DNA from: an uncultured Oscillospiraceae bacterium
GTDB taxonomy: Bacteria; Bacillota; Clostridia; Oscillospirales; Oscillospiraceae
Direction of reading: 5' to 3'
Assembly: GCA_934591845.1 (NCBI GenBank)
Contig: CAKTPO010000032.1
Coordinates: 1 to 16,105, forward strand
Length of the DNA: 16,105 nucleotides
Below are positions 6,467-13,490 of this stretch, one piece after another. Position numbers and translations under genes: made by a program. How positions within the stretch are numbered: the first letter of the stretch is position 1; every line of letters starts with the position of its first letter. The notes below the pieces were generated by a model, which was not told the DNA's origin, made no database searches, and saw only the letters and a program-made list of their open reading frames with translations.

Positions 6467-7350
6467 TTCAAGGCCTCCTTGATGGTATCAATGTTGTGGT
6501 ACATGGCATCAAAATAACTATCCCCAGCCATGGCCATGTCCAGCGTGGCTTTTTTGGCCCCGGTCTCCCGGCACAGAATGTCCGCCGCGGAAGCACTGCC
6601 GTTTTTCTCCACAAAAACCGCGGGCAGGGAATGCGCCCGGGCCAGGCGAATGAGGCTGATCAGCTCTTTTGCGGAGGCTTCACTGCCGGATTCTTCTTCC
6701 AGGGCGGCAAGAATATGCAGGTCAAAGGCCTGGGCAAAATAGGAGAAGCCATCGTGAAAGGTGAGAAGCTCCCGGCAGGAAAGGGTTTTTAAAGTATCCT
6801 GCCCGTATTGTTCCAAGGCATCCAGCCGGGTCAAAAGACCTTGCAGATTGTCTGTAAAAACCGGCGCCCACTGGGGGTACTGCCGGATTAGCCCCTGGCT
6901 GATGTTTTGAGCCATGATTTTGGCATTCTCCGGGGAAAGCCAAATGTGGGGGTCAGATTCGTGGTGATGGCCATCGTGTTCACCATGCTCCTCGTGGTCG
7001 TGTTCCTCGCCCTCTAAAAGGGCGATGCCCTGGGAGGCATCAATGGCAGTTTTTTCTGCAAGCAGGTCCTCCATAAAGTCCTCAAGCCCCGCCCCGGACA
7101 GAACAAGAACCTCTGCCTGCTCCGCCAGCCGCACCTGGTTCACATTCAGAGAATAGTCATGGAGACAGGAAACGGATTCCGTCACCAGCCGCCCGACACG
7201 AAGATCTGTCCCCTGGCACAGGGCCTGGGTGAATTCGTAAACCGGTAGGGTGGTGGCGGCCACATCAACCGGTTCCGGGGCTTTGGCGCAGCCAGCCAGC
7301 AAAAGCAGTAGGGAAAGCAGCAGGGGAGTACATAAAAAATGTTTTTTCAT
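6463..7350 (-). CDS. znuA: zinc ABC transporter substrate-binding lipoprotein
   Basis: Surface lipoprotein that captures the metal and hands it to ZnuB. The 295-residue protein has a lipoprotein signal with lipobox LLAGC (lipidated C21). A His/Asp/Glu-rich loop at 113-134 (core EEHDHEEHGEHDGHHHES) sits where cluster 9 zinc-binding proteins carry their flexible His loop. Likely metal ligands are H64 (LHDYS), H135 (DPHIW), H199 (TFHDGF) and the acidic residue near 277 (AGDSYF). The His-rich loop argues for zinc over manganese. The ribosome binding site is a weak AGGA. No promoter is evident in the 28 bases between its start and the terminator upstream, which suggests expression by read-through or an atypical promoter. 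Confidence 0.93.
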   Translation of the reverse strand: MKKHFLCTPLLLSLLLLLAGCAKAPEPVDVAATTLPVYEFTQALCQGTDLRVGRLVTESVSCLHDYSLNVNQVRLAEQAEVLVLSGAGLEDFMEDLLAEKTAIDASQGIALLEGEEHDHEEHGEHDGHHHESDPHIWLSPENAKIMAQNISQGLIRQYPQWAPVFTDNLQGLLTRLDALEQYGQDTLKTLSCRELLTFHDGFSYFAQAFDLHILAALEEESGSEASAKELISLIRLARAHSLPAVFVEKNGSASAADILCRETGAKKATLDMAMAGDSYFDAMYHNIDTIKEALK

Positions 7351-7369
7351 AGACAGTTCCTAATCAGAA

Positions 7370-7402
7370 ATAAGAAAGAAAGGCCCTGCGAACAGGGCCT
7401 TT
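7370..7402 (-). terminator. intrinsic terminator of the 76-aa hypothetical gene
   Basis: A perfect 10-bp stem, AAAGGCCCTG (7379-7388) with CAGGGCCTTT (7393-7402), encloses a 4-base loop that reads TTCG on the minus strand. On that strand it is followed by the T-rich run TTTCTTTCTTAT (7381-7370). It sits between the stop of the hypothetical gene at 7416 and the znuA start at 7350, so it would end the upstream transcript or attenuate it before znuA. The T-run is interrupted by C, so termination may be incomplete. Confidence 0.8.
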
Positions 7403-7415
7403 TGGGTATGCAATA

Positions 7416-7646
7416 TCAGTGCTTTTCGGTCCAGTCAGTGACCTTGGTCTTAGCCAGACGAATAATATCCTCCGTGGGATAGGGAGAAGCCTCACCGCCG
7501 CAAACATACAGGAAGTACAAACCGCCCTCGGTCTGATACAGGGATTCCTCATAACCGGCAGGATCACCCAGAGCACCGCTGGTGAACTTCTTGATCAAAG
7601 TCGCCGTATCGGTATCATACTCTTTCTTGCAGATGATCTTTTTCAT
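7416..7646 (-). CDS. small hypothetical protein (MKK...YDTDTA type)
   Basis: A complete 76-residue cytoplasmic protein with no signal peptide or membrane segment and no recognisable catalytic motif. The ATG at 7646 has AAGGAGG about eight bases upstream, and a promoter and terminator flank it, so it is probably a real single-gene unit. The pattern is KKIICKKEYDTDTATLIKKF near the N-terminus, then LYQTEGGLYFLYVCGGEAS in the middle. From memory this resembles short proteins common in Clostridia and their mobile elements with a YDTxTA motif and a LYxTxxGxxFL...GG core, but I cannot assign a function. If its terminator leaks, it would be the first gene of the znu transcript. Confidence 0.7.
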   Translation of the reverse strand: MKKIICKKEYDTDTATLIKKFTSGALGDPAGYEESLYQTEGGLYFLYVCGGEASPYPTEDIIRLAKTKVTDWTEKH

Positions 7647-7673
7647 GGAACAAGCCTCCTTTCATTGGCGCTT

Positions 7674-7710
7674 ATGTATATTATTATACATGGAATTATT
7701 GGGAAATCAA
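7674..7710 (-). promoter_or_regulatory. promoter of the 76-aa gene with an overlapping operator-like inverted repeat
   Basis: On the minus strand TTGATT (7705-7710) and a perfect TATAAT (7683-7688) are 16 bases apart. The -10 box is embedded in an inverted repeat, ATGTATA (7674-7680) and TATACAT (7685-7691), with 4 bases between the arms. A dimeric repressor bound there would block RNA polymerase. It does not resemble the B. subtilis Zur box, and no regulator can be named. Confidence 0.65.
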
Positions 7711-7910
7711 GTAAGAAGAACGCTTTCTCAAAATATTTCCTAAAAATTGGAGAATTCCAAGAGAATCCCTGGTCCTGCTTACCGGAATGCTCAGCATATT
7801 GCACAAAGAAAAGAAAGGTTTTTTTCAAAAAAAGCCGGTTCCACTGGGAAAAACCATGAAATAACCGTTGAATCGTTCCAAAAACCGAATGGGCATCACA
7901 AATGGGGCAT
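7711..7910. other. 200-bp AT-rich intergenic stretch without a supported gene
   Basis: This lies between the promoter of the 76-aa gene and the terminator of the trhP-like gene, both reading leftward. It holds a few short palindromes (TTGGA-N4-TCCAA at 7747-7760; ATGCT-C-AGCAT at 7787-7797; a 15-bp T7-C-A7 palindrome at 7819-7833). None has the context of a promoter, RNA gene or terminator with a gene to serve. Confidence 0.5.
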
Positions 7911-7941
7911 AAAAATCCCTCCGGTTCAGAGAACCGGAGGG
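7911..7941 (-). terminator. intrinsic terminator of the DJ-1/mltG/trhP-like operon
   Basis: A perfect 11-bp stem, CCCTCCGGTTC (7917-7927) with GAACCGGAGGG (7931-7941), encloses a 3-base loop. On the minus strand it is followed by ATTTTT (7916-7911). It begins eight bases after the stop codon of the U32-family gene, in the correct orientation. Confidence 0.92.
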
Positions 7942-7948
7942 GGACAAC

Positions 7949-9166
7949 TCACTTGGCGGAAAGCGCTACGGCTCTGCGGAGCATGGAGTAGGGGGGGACC
8001 GGCTGTGGCAGCTGCATGGTAAATTCCATCTGCGGGGTTCTGGGTTCTTCCAGTGCATCCCCCAGGCTGTCCCACATGGCCCCGGCTTCCAGCGCAAAGG
8101 GCTTGCAGTCAGGCCCTACACATTCAAGCCGGTCTCCTCTGGAAAATTTGTTTCGCAGGGAGCACCGGGCCAGACCCTTTTCGTCGCAGGATTCCACCAT
8201 GGCAACGATTTGCCACTGGCGAATGTAACGGGAGGTTTCCGTGTACTGCCCCGGCTGGCCGTAGTAAAAGCCGGTGGAATAGACCCGGTGGGAAATGTGA
8301 TCCACTTCGTCCCGCCATACGGGATCCAGGGGCAGTCCCTGGGCGGCTGCATCAATGCAGTGCCGGTAGGCGCCGGTGACAATTGCGGCATAGTAGCCGG
8401 ATTTGGCCCGGCCCTCCAACTTGATGCAGTCCACGCCCGCATCCATCAAATCTTGCAGGTGGTCGATCATGCACATATCCTTGGAGTTTAAGATGTAAGT
8501 GCCTTTTTCGTCCTCATAGACCGGGAAGTATTCGCCGGGACGTTTTTCCTCCATCAGGGCGTACTGATACCGGCAGGGCTGGGCGCAGGCACCCCGGTTG
8601 GAGTCCCGGCCCGTCATGTAGTTGCTCAGCAGACACCGGCCGGAGTAGCTGACGCACATGGCCCCGTGGCCAAAGGTTTCAATTTCCAGCTTGGGATCCA
8701 CTTTCTGCCGGATACCACTGATTTCGGCAAGGCTCAGTTCCCGGGCAAGCACCACCCGACTGGCCCCCAAATCAAACCAGGCTTGGGCGCATTCATAGTT
8801 GGCAATGGACTGCTGGGTGGAAATATGCCGCTGGCAGTGGGGGGCGTATTTCCCCGCCAGGGTAAAAGCTCCCAAATCCGCAATGATCAGGGCATCCACC
8901 CCGGCACTGTCCAGCTGCTTTAAGTAGGCGGGAAGCTGGGCGATTTCCTCGTTGCGGGGCATGGTGTTTACGGTGACATGCACCTTGACCCCATGGCTGT
9001 GGGCGAAGCGCACCGCCTCCGGCAGGGCCTCCGGGGAAAAATTCCCCGCAAAAGACCGCATACCGAAGCTGGTACCTGCCAGATAGACCGCGTCCGCACC
9101 GTAGAGCACGGACATATTCAGTTGTTCCAGATCCCCGGCAGGGGAGAGTAGTTCCAGTTTTCTCAT
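7949..9166 (-). CDS. trhP: U32-family protein, tRNA uridine-34 hydroxylation (TrhP-like)
   Basis: Member of the U32 'peptidase' family. Characterised bacterial members of this type (TrhP; B. subtilis YrrN/YrrO) use prephenate-derived chemistry to hydroxylate U34 of tRNA. The 405-residue protein starts MRKLELLSPAGDLEQL and has GADAVYLAG near the N-terminus. The diagnostic central block is HGAMCVSYSGRCLLSNYM, then GRDSNRGACAQPCRYQY with its cysteines, then YILNSKDMCMIDHL and DCIKLEGRAKSGYYAAIV. The ATG at 9166 lies one base after the mltG stop, implying coupling; the frame is open up to 9199 but those codons overlap mltG. The B. subtilis order yrrL(mltG)-yrrM-yrrN-yrrO is echoed here, without yrrM between. 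The substrate is inferred from family; some U32 proteins act on other RNAs or cofactors. Confidence 0.85.
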   Translation of the reverse strand: MRKLELLSPAGDLEQLNMSVLYGADAVYLAGTSFGMRSFAGNFSPEALPEAVRFAHSHGVKVHVTVNTMPRNEEIAQLPAYLKQLDSAGVDALIIADLGAFTLAGKYAPHCQRHISTQQSIANYECAQAWFDLGASRVVLARELSLAEISGIRQKVDPKLEIETFGHGAMCVSYSGRCLLSNYMTGRDSNRGACAQPCRYQYALMEEKRPGEYFPVYEDEKGTYILNSKDMCMIDHLQDLMDAGVDCIKLEGRAKSGYYAAIVTGAYRHCIDAAAQGLPLDPVWRDEVDHISHRVYSTGFYYGQPGQYTETSRYIRQWQIVAMVESCDEKGLARCSLRNKFSRGDRLECVGPDCKPFALEAGAMWDSLGDALEEPRTPQMEFTMQLPQPVPPYSMLRRAVALSAK

Positions 9167-9167
9167 A

Positions 9168-10958
9168 TTATCCACGAATGGCCTCCCGGAAAGCTTCATG
9201 CTCCTCCAGGGTAGAGGAGAAGTGGTGGGTTCCGGTGGCGGGGTCCAGAATATAATAGTAGTAACCCGTATCCTGAGGCTCCAAAGCGGCCTTGATGCTG
9301 TTGAGGCCCGGGTTTGTAATGGGGCCGGGGGTTAGTCCTACGTTCAGATAGGTGTTGTAGGGGCTGTCCGTGGCCAGATCCTCCTGGGTCAGGTCGGTCT
9401 TGCCGCCCAGGGCATAGATGACGGAAGCATCGATATTCAGGTAGGCCGGTGTGCCGTTCCAGGCGTACAGACGGTTGTAAATGACAGAGGCGATGGCGTA
9501 GCTTTCCTCTGCACTGGCACTTTCCTTTTCAATCAGGGAGGCCACGGTGATCACATCGGCCATGGTCATCTGATGGCTGGCAATATAGTCCTTGCTCCGT
9601 CCGTCACCCTCCATCATCTTGCTGATGTGGGCGTTCAGGCTCTCCAGCTGACCGGTAATGCTTTCATCAACACGCTTGTCAAAGTTGTTGAGCATCTTGG
9701 TCAGAACATTCTGGGCAGTGTCGTTGGTGTAGAACTCATAGGTATCCGGGAACAGGTAGCCCTCCAGGCAGTATTTGCTGCCCCGCTCCCGTCCCTCCAG
9801 GAACCAGTAGTCCTCCAGCTCCCCGGAAGCTGCATAGCTTTCCAGACTCTCTACGGTGCAAACCCGCTTTTCCTGCAGCAGTTCAAAAATCTGTCGGCAG
9901 CTGTAGCCCTCGGGAATCATGACGGTAATGACACTGCGCTGAGAGCTGGGAGACATCATTTTCACCAGCGCATGGTAGTCATACAGGGTGTTGAGATCCC
10001 AAATACCGGGCTGAATGTCTCCATCGTCTACGGCAAAGCTGGCGTAGAGCTTAAACAGACCGGGATAGCGGATGAGATTGGCGTTTTTCAGCTTGGTGGC
10101 AACGGCATCAATGTCATCGGTGGTAGAAATGGTCACGGTGACCTTGTGGTCCTCCCGGCCAAAGGCCAGTACATCCGCAGCGCACATCCAGGCCATGCGC
10201 CCCAGGGTCACACCAATGGCCAGGGTGATGGCGATCCACACCACCGTCACAAGAATATTGGGAATACCAAAGAGACCCTCCGCACTGCGGCGCTTGGGCC
10301 GGCCCTTTTTGGCCGGGTGGGTCCGGACAGGCACCTGGGGTTCCTCCGGCTCCGGTTGGGCGGTGAACATCTCCTCAAAATCCTGGTCATCCTGGGTTTG
10401 GGGGTTGGAAAGCTGCTGGGCAAAGTCAGAGGGGGTCAAAACCCGATGTTCTTCCGGCTGAGCTTCTTCCTCGTCTTCCGGCAGGGTGAAATCACCGTAT
10501 TCCTCCGGCAGCACAATGTCAGCGCCATCCTCGGGCATGGAATGCTCTTGAATGTCCTCAGCTGGTATAGAGGTCTCATCGGTATGGGGAATGGCCTCCT
10601 GGTCAAAGGTAAAATCCTCAGATACCGGGGTAACATCCACTGGGTCGTCTGCGGGGAACAGATTCTGGGTATCTTCTGCCAGGGCCTCTCCCGTAAGAAT
10701 GTCACCCTCTAAAGGCACTGTGTTTTCCGATACGGTATTTTCGTCCTGGGTGGTTTCTACCGGATCTTCCGGCTCTGCGACCTGGGATAGAAAGTCATCG
10801 GCGGTCACCGGGGGAAGATGATCGGACGCTTCCGGGGCGTCTTCTTTCGCCGGGGGATCGTTCAGAAAACGGCCTTTATAGCCCCCTTTTCCCAGGGCCT
10901 TTTCCCCATTTTCAGATAGAAAGCGGGGCTTCTTTTTTTCATTGGGATTTTCTTGCAT
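9168..10958 (-). CDS. mltG: endolytic murein transglycosylase MltG with long acidic N-terminal extension
   Basis: Membrane-anchored lytic transglycosylase that cuts nascent glycan strands and sets their length. The 596-residue protein is much longer than E. coli MltG (about 340). Residues 1-215 are low-complexity and strongly acidic, rich in Glu, Asp and Pro. A basic cluster KKGRPKRR (217-224) and one membrane helix (about 232-258) follow, so the extension is cytoplasmic. Outside are a LysM-like subdomain (about 271-320) and the YceG catalytic domain. The catalytic glutamate is E477 in ASLIEKES, and GLTPGPITNPG (541-551) and the terminal HHFSSTLEEHEAF are family signatures. AAGGAGC precedes the ATG at 10958, overlapping the DJ-1 stop. 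It is the middle gene of a three-gene operon. Confidence 0.93.
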   Translation of the reverse strand: MQENPNEKKKPRFLSENGEKALGKGGYKGRFLNDPPAKEDAPEASDHLPPVTADDFLSQVAEPEDPVETTQDENTVSENTVPLEGDILTGEALAEDTQNLFPADDPVDVTPVSEDFTFDQEAIPHTDETSIPAEDIQEHSMPEDGADIVLPEEYGDFTLPEDEEEAQPEEHRVLTPSDFAQQLSNPQTQDDQDFEEMFTAQPEPEEPQVPVRTHPAKKGRPKRRSAEGLFGIPNILVTVVWIAITLAIGVTLGRMAWMCAADVLAFGREDHKVTVTISTTDDIDAVATKLKNANLIRYPGLFKLYASFAVDDGDIQPGIWDLNTLYDYHALVKMMSPSSQRSVITVMIPEGYSCRQIFELLQEKRVCTVESLESYAASGELEDYWFLEGRERGSKYCLEGYLFPDTYEFYTNDTAQNVLTKMLNNFDKRVDESITGQLESLNAHISKMMEGDGRSKDYIASHQMTMADVITVASLIEKESASAEESYAIASVIYNRLYAWNGTPAYLNIDASVIYALGGKTDLTQEDLATDSPYNTYLNVGLTPGPITNPGLNSIKAALEPQDTGYYYYILDPATGTHHFSSTLEEHEAFREAIRG

Positions 10959-10970
10959 GGGCTTGCTCCT

Positions 10971-11516
10971 TTAGGTACGAATTACGATTTGCCCGGCAAT
11001 GCGCTCTGCTTCTGGCTTGCCTTTCAGGGCTTCTACCAGGGCCAGGGCAAAGGGAATGGCGCAGCCTGCGGAGGTGCCGGTGATGAGACGTCCGTCCCGC
11101 ACGCAGGCGGCATTGGCCACCATCTGGGCCTTGCCCATCTGGGTTTCACAGCCGGGGAAGCAGGTGGCCTTGCGGCCATCGGGGATGCCCAGGTCCGCCA
11201 GAACTGTAGGTCCGGCGCAGATGGCTGCCACAAACCGGTCATGCTCCCAGCCCCAGCGCAAGGCATCCAGTGCCGCTTGGCTGGCCCGGGCACTGGCAAC
11301 GCCCCCCAGACCTCCGGGCAATACGATCATTTCCATGGCATCCAAATCCATTTCCTCCGGGAGAATATCGGCTTCCACACCAATACGGTGGCTGCCGTAA
11401 ACCATTTTCCCGGTGATGCCCACGGTCTGAACCTGGACTCCCGCCCGCCGCAGAAGATCCACGGGAGCCAGAGCCTCTACTTCTTCAAAGCCGGTGCCCA
11501 ACAGTACATATACCAT
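10971..11516 (-). CDS. DJ-1/PfpI family protein
   Basis: A 181-residue flavodoxin-like protein of the DJ-1/ThiJ group. The conserved glutamate (E14 in FEEVEA) and the nucleophilic cysteine in the elbow motif (C100 in AAICAGPTVLA) are both visible, with LPGGLGG (66-72) forming the neighbouring loop. The histidine that human DJ-1 carries about 20 residues after the cysteine is absent; the equivalent stretch is CFPGCETQ. The active site therefore relies on Cys-Glu, as in several bacterial members. Proposed activities for the family include glyoxalase/deglycase and redox protection, and the true substrate is unknown. GGAGGT precedes the ATG. It is first in the operon with mltG (12-base gap) and the trhP-like gene. 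Confidence 0.9.
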   Translation of the reverse strand: MVYVLLGTGFEEVEALAPVDLLRRAGVQVQTVGITGKMVYGSHRIGVEADILPEEMDLDAMEMIVLPGGLGGVASARASQAALDALRWGWEHDRFVAAICAGPTVLADLGIPDGRKATCFPGCETQMGKAQMVANAACVRDGRLITGTSAGCAIPFALALVEALKGKPEAERIAGQIVIRT

Positions 11517-11589
11517 GATGATACCTCCTTCATATGGTGGCTATCCTTAGTCTGCCCGATATTATGGGGCAAAATTTCAATTACATTAC

Positions 11590-11618
11590 AATATATCATA
11601 TTTTCGCCCATTTGTCCA
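11590..11618 (-). promoter_or_regulatory. sigma-A-type promoter of the DJ-1/mltG/trhP-like operon
   Basis: On the minus strand TGGACA (11613-11618) and TATATT (11590-11595) are separated by exactly 17 bases; each box matches consensus at 5 of 6 positions. Predicted transcription start near 11583 gives a leader of about 65 nt. Confidence 0.7.
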
Positions 11619-11659
11619 TAAGTTCCAATGAAGCTTTTCTTACGGAGATATTAAAACCA

Positions 11660-11687
11660 TTGCAAAGCTGCAAAAGATCTGTATAAT
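11660..11687 (+). promoter_or_regulatory. promoter of the PfkB/PdxK-like/GH13 gene set
   Basis: TTGCAA (11660-11665) and a perfect TATAAT (11682-11687) are 16 bases apart, about 30 bases before the kinase start codon. It is divergent from the DJ-1 operon promoter, whose -35 box lies only about 40 bp away, so the two promoters share an AT-rich control region. Confidence 0.65.
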
Positions 11688-11717
11688 AGAGGCAAACAGA
11701 AAAGAGAGGTTTTTCCC

Positions 11718-12650
11718 ATGGGAATTGTTGTTTTGGGTGCGGTCTTTGTGGACATCAAGGGCTACCCGGAGGGCGTTTATATTCCGGCAGGCCGCAACGC
11801 CGGACGGGTGGAGCAGATTTACGGCGGTGTTTCCAGAAATGTCACAGAGGACATTGCCAACTGCGAATTGCGGCCCACCTTTGTCAGCCTGGTGGACGAT
11901 ACCGCCCTGGGGGCCGATGTGATCCGCAAACTGAAAAATCACAAGGTCAATACCCAGTATATGCGCCAGGTTCCTGACGGCATGGGTACCTGGCTTGCGG
12001 TATTTGACCATAAGGGGGATGTGGTGGCCTCCATTTCCAAGCGGCCCAACCTGATGCCCATTTTGAACACCCTGGAAGAAAAGGGAGACGAGATTTTCTC
12101 CCAGGCCGACAGCGTTGTCATTGAAGTGGATATGGACAAGGCCATTGTGAAAAAGACCCTGGCTCTGGCAAAGAAATATGGGAAGCCGGTTTACGGAGTG
12201 GTGGCCAATATGAGCATTGGCCTGGAACGCCGGGACTTTTTGAAGGAGCTTTCCGCTTTCGTCTGCAACATCCAGGAGGCGGGGCTGCTGTTCTGTATGG
12301 ACTTTTCGGAAAATACCCCTCAGGAGCTGGTAAACATGATCTCCCAGCGGGTGATCCAGGCGAGAATTCCCAAATTGGTGGTGACACTGGGCGGTCAGGG
12401 GGCAGTTTATGCGGACTGCAATGGGGACAAGGGCTATTGCCCCGCCCGGACGGTGGAGGTAAAGGATACCACCGGTGCCGGGGATTCTTTCTGCGCCGGA
12501 CTTTCCGTGGGCCTGACCTATGGAAAAAGCCTGAAAGAGGCTTGCGAGATCGGTACCTATCTGGCAGCTTCCGTGATCGTTACGACGGAGAATGTATGCC
12601 CCCGGTTCTTGCCGAGAGAGTTGGGGCTGGATATGGATGTGGTGGACTGA
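11718..12650 (+). CDS. PfkB-family carbohydrate/nucleoside kinase
   Basis: A 310-residue ribokinase-fold kinase. The N-terminal VVLGAVFVDIKG strand-turn binds the sugar, and YGGVSRNVTEDIA (from residue 35) is the PfkB N-terminal GG-N signature. Near the C-terminus, VTLGGQGA (223-230) and VKDTTGAGDSFCAG (248-261) give the anion hole and catalytic base D256. The family phosphorylates ribose, fructose, nucleosides or pseudouridine; the substrate cannot be assigned here. The ATG at 11718 follows GAGAGG. The next gene begins three bases after its stop, and a GH13 glycosidase follows, so the unit may handle carbohydrate or cofactor salvage. Its N-terminal half lacks the AIGE-type start of fructokinases, which favours a nucleoside or ribokinase-like substrate, but weakly. 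Confidence 0.9.
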   Translation: MGIVVLGAVFVDIKGYPEGVYIPAGRNAGRVEQIYGGVSRNVTEDIANCELRPTFVSLVDDTALGADVIRKLKNHKVNTQYMRQVPDGMGTWLAVFDHKGDVVASISKRPNLMPILNTLEEKGDEIFSQADSVVIEVDMDKAIVKKTLALAKKYGKPVYGVVANMSIGLERRDFLKELSAFVCNIQEAGLLFCMDFSENTPQELVNMISQRVIQARIPKLVVTLGGQGAVYADCNGDKGYCPARTVEVKDTTGAGDSFCAGLSVGLTYGKSLKEACEIGTYLAASVIVTTENVCPRFLPRELGLDMDVVD

Positions 12651-12653
12651 GCC

Positions 12654-13463
12654 ATGGAATACAAGCGTGTTTTAACGGTGCAGGACTTGTCCTGCCTGGG
12701 CCAGTGTTCCGGGGCGGTGGCACTGCCGGTGCTGTCGGCCTTTGGCCTGGAAACCTGTCTGCTGCCAACGGCACTGTTATCCACCCATACGGCCTTTTCT
12801 CGCCCCTATGTGCGCCAACTCACCGAGAGCATTACCCCCATCCGGGAACATTGGCAGCGGGAGGGCCTTCGTTTTGATGCCATTCTCACAGGCTATCTGG
12901 GAAAACCGGAGGATGTGGAGCCGGTGTGTGACCTGTTTGACACGTTGCTTGCCCCTGGGGGCATGATCATCGTAGACCCGGCCATGGCAGATGGGGGCCG
13001 GTTTTATAAGGGCCTGGATGGAGCCTACGCCGAAAAAATGCGGGATTTGTGCGGGCGGGCGGAGGTACTGCTGCCCAACCGGACGGAAGCTTCGTTTCTA
13101 ACGGGCATTGCCGATGACGGCAGTGAATCGGCGGCCCGGGCCATGCTCCTGGCCCTGCCCCAAAGAAAAGCGGTGCTGACCGGGGCAGTCTCCCGGGAGG
13201 GGCAGACGGGCTTTGCGGTGAAAGAGGGGGAGACGGTGCGGTTTTATGGCCACGAAAAGCTGCCCGGAACCTATCACGGCACGGGAGACCTGTTCGCCGC
13301 TTGTTTGACGGGCTTCCTGCTGTCCGGAAAATCCCTTTGGGAGGCGGCTGTGGCGGCCTCGGACTTTACCGCCCGGGCCATTGCCCTGACTGCCCAAACG
13401 GACACCCGAAAGTATGGTCTTAAATTTGAACCCCTGCTTTGGCAGTTGGGAAATCACGTTTGA
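12654..13463 (+). CDS. pyridoxamine/pyridoxal kinase-like protein
   Basis: A 269-residue ribokinase-superfamily kinase of the PdxK/PdxY branch, expected to phosphorylate a vitamin B6 vitamer in the salvage route to pyridoxal phosphate. Evidence: the N-terminal VLTVQDLSCLGQCSG followed by ALPVLSAFGLETCLLPTALL, the FDAILTGYLG strand (74-83), IIVDPAMADGGRFY (105-118), LLPNRTEASFLTG (139-151), and YHGTGDLFAACL (207-218) with catalytic D212. The usual GTGD motif replaces the PfkB GAGD. The ATG lies three bases after the preceding kinase stop with only a weak GGTGG upstream, suggesting coupling. Two ribokinase-fold kinases in tandem are only distantly similar, so this is not a recent duplication. 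Confidence 0.88.
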   Translation: MEYKRVLTVQDLSCLGQCSGAVALPVLSAFGLETCLLPTALLSTHTAFSRPYVRQLTESITPIREHWQREGLRFDAILTGYLGKPEDVEPVCDLFDTLLAPGGMIIVDPAMADGGRFYKGLDGAYAEKMRDLCGRAEVLLPNRTEASFLTGIADDGSESAARAMLLALPQRKAVLTGAVSREGQTGFAVKEGETVRFYGHEKLPGTYHGTGDLFAACLTGFLLSGKSLWEAAVAASDFTARAIALTAQTDTRKYGLKFEPLLWQLGNHV

Positions 13464-13490
13464 TTTACAGCAGAATTGGAGGAAAAACCA

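Noticed and set aside
7351..7710. Zur-type zinc box near znuA
   Set aside because: I looked for a TAAATCGTAAT-like palindrome and found none; the inverted repeat at 7674-7691 differs in sequence.
7819..7833. T7-C-A7 palindrome
   Set aside because: Simple A/T run pair with a 1-base centre and no GC stem; no gene in position to use it as a terminator.
7749..7859. Short open frames in the 7711-7910 intergenic stretch
   Set aside because: No ribosome binding site, odd Lys/Ser-rich composition and no recognisable homology; treated as non-coding.
9167..9199. Upstream start (ATG 9199) for the U32-family gene
   Set aside because: It would overlap mltG and add 11 residues not expected of the family; ATG 9166 gives the standard N-terminus one base after the mltG stop.
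9573..10712. A 379-codon open frame on the plus strand opposite mltG
   Set aside because: It mirrors the mltG coding strand in a GC-rich gene, has no ribosome binding site or recognisable motifs, and mltG's family signatures are unambiguous.
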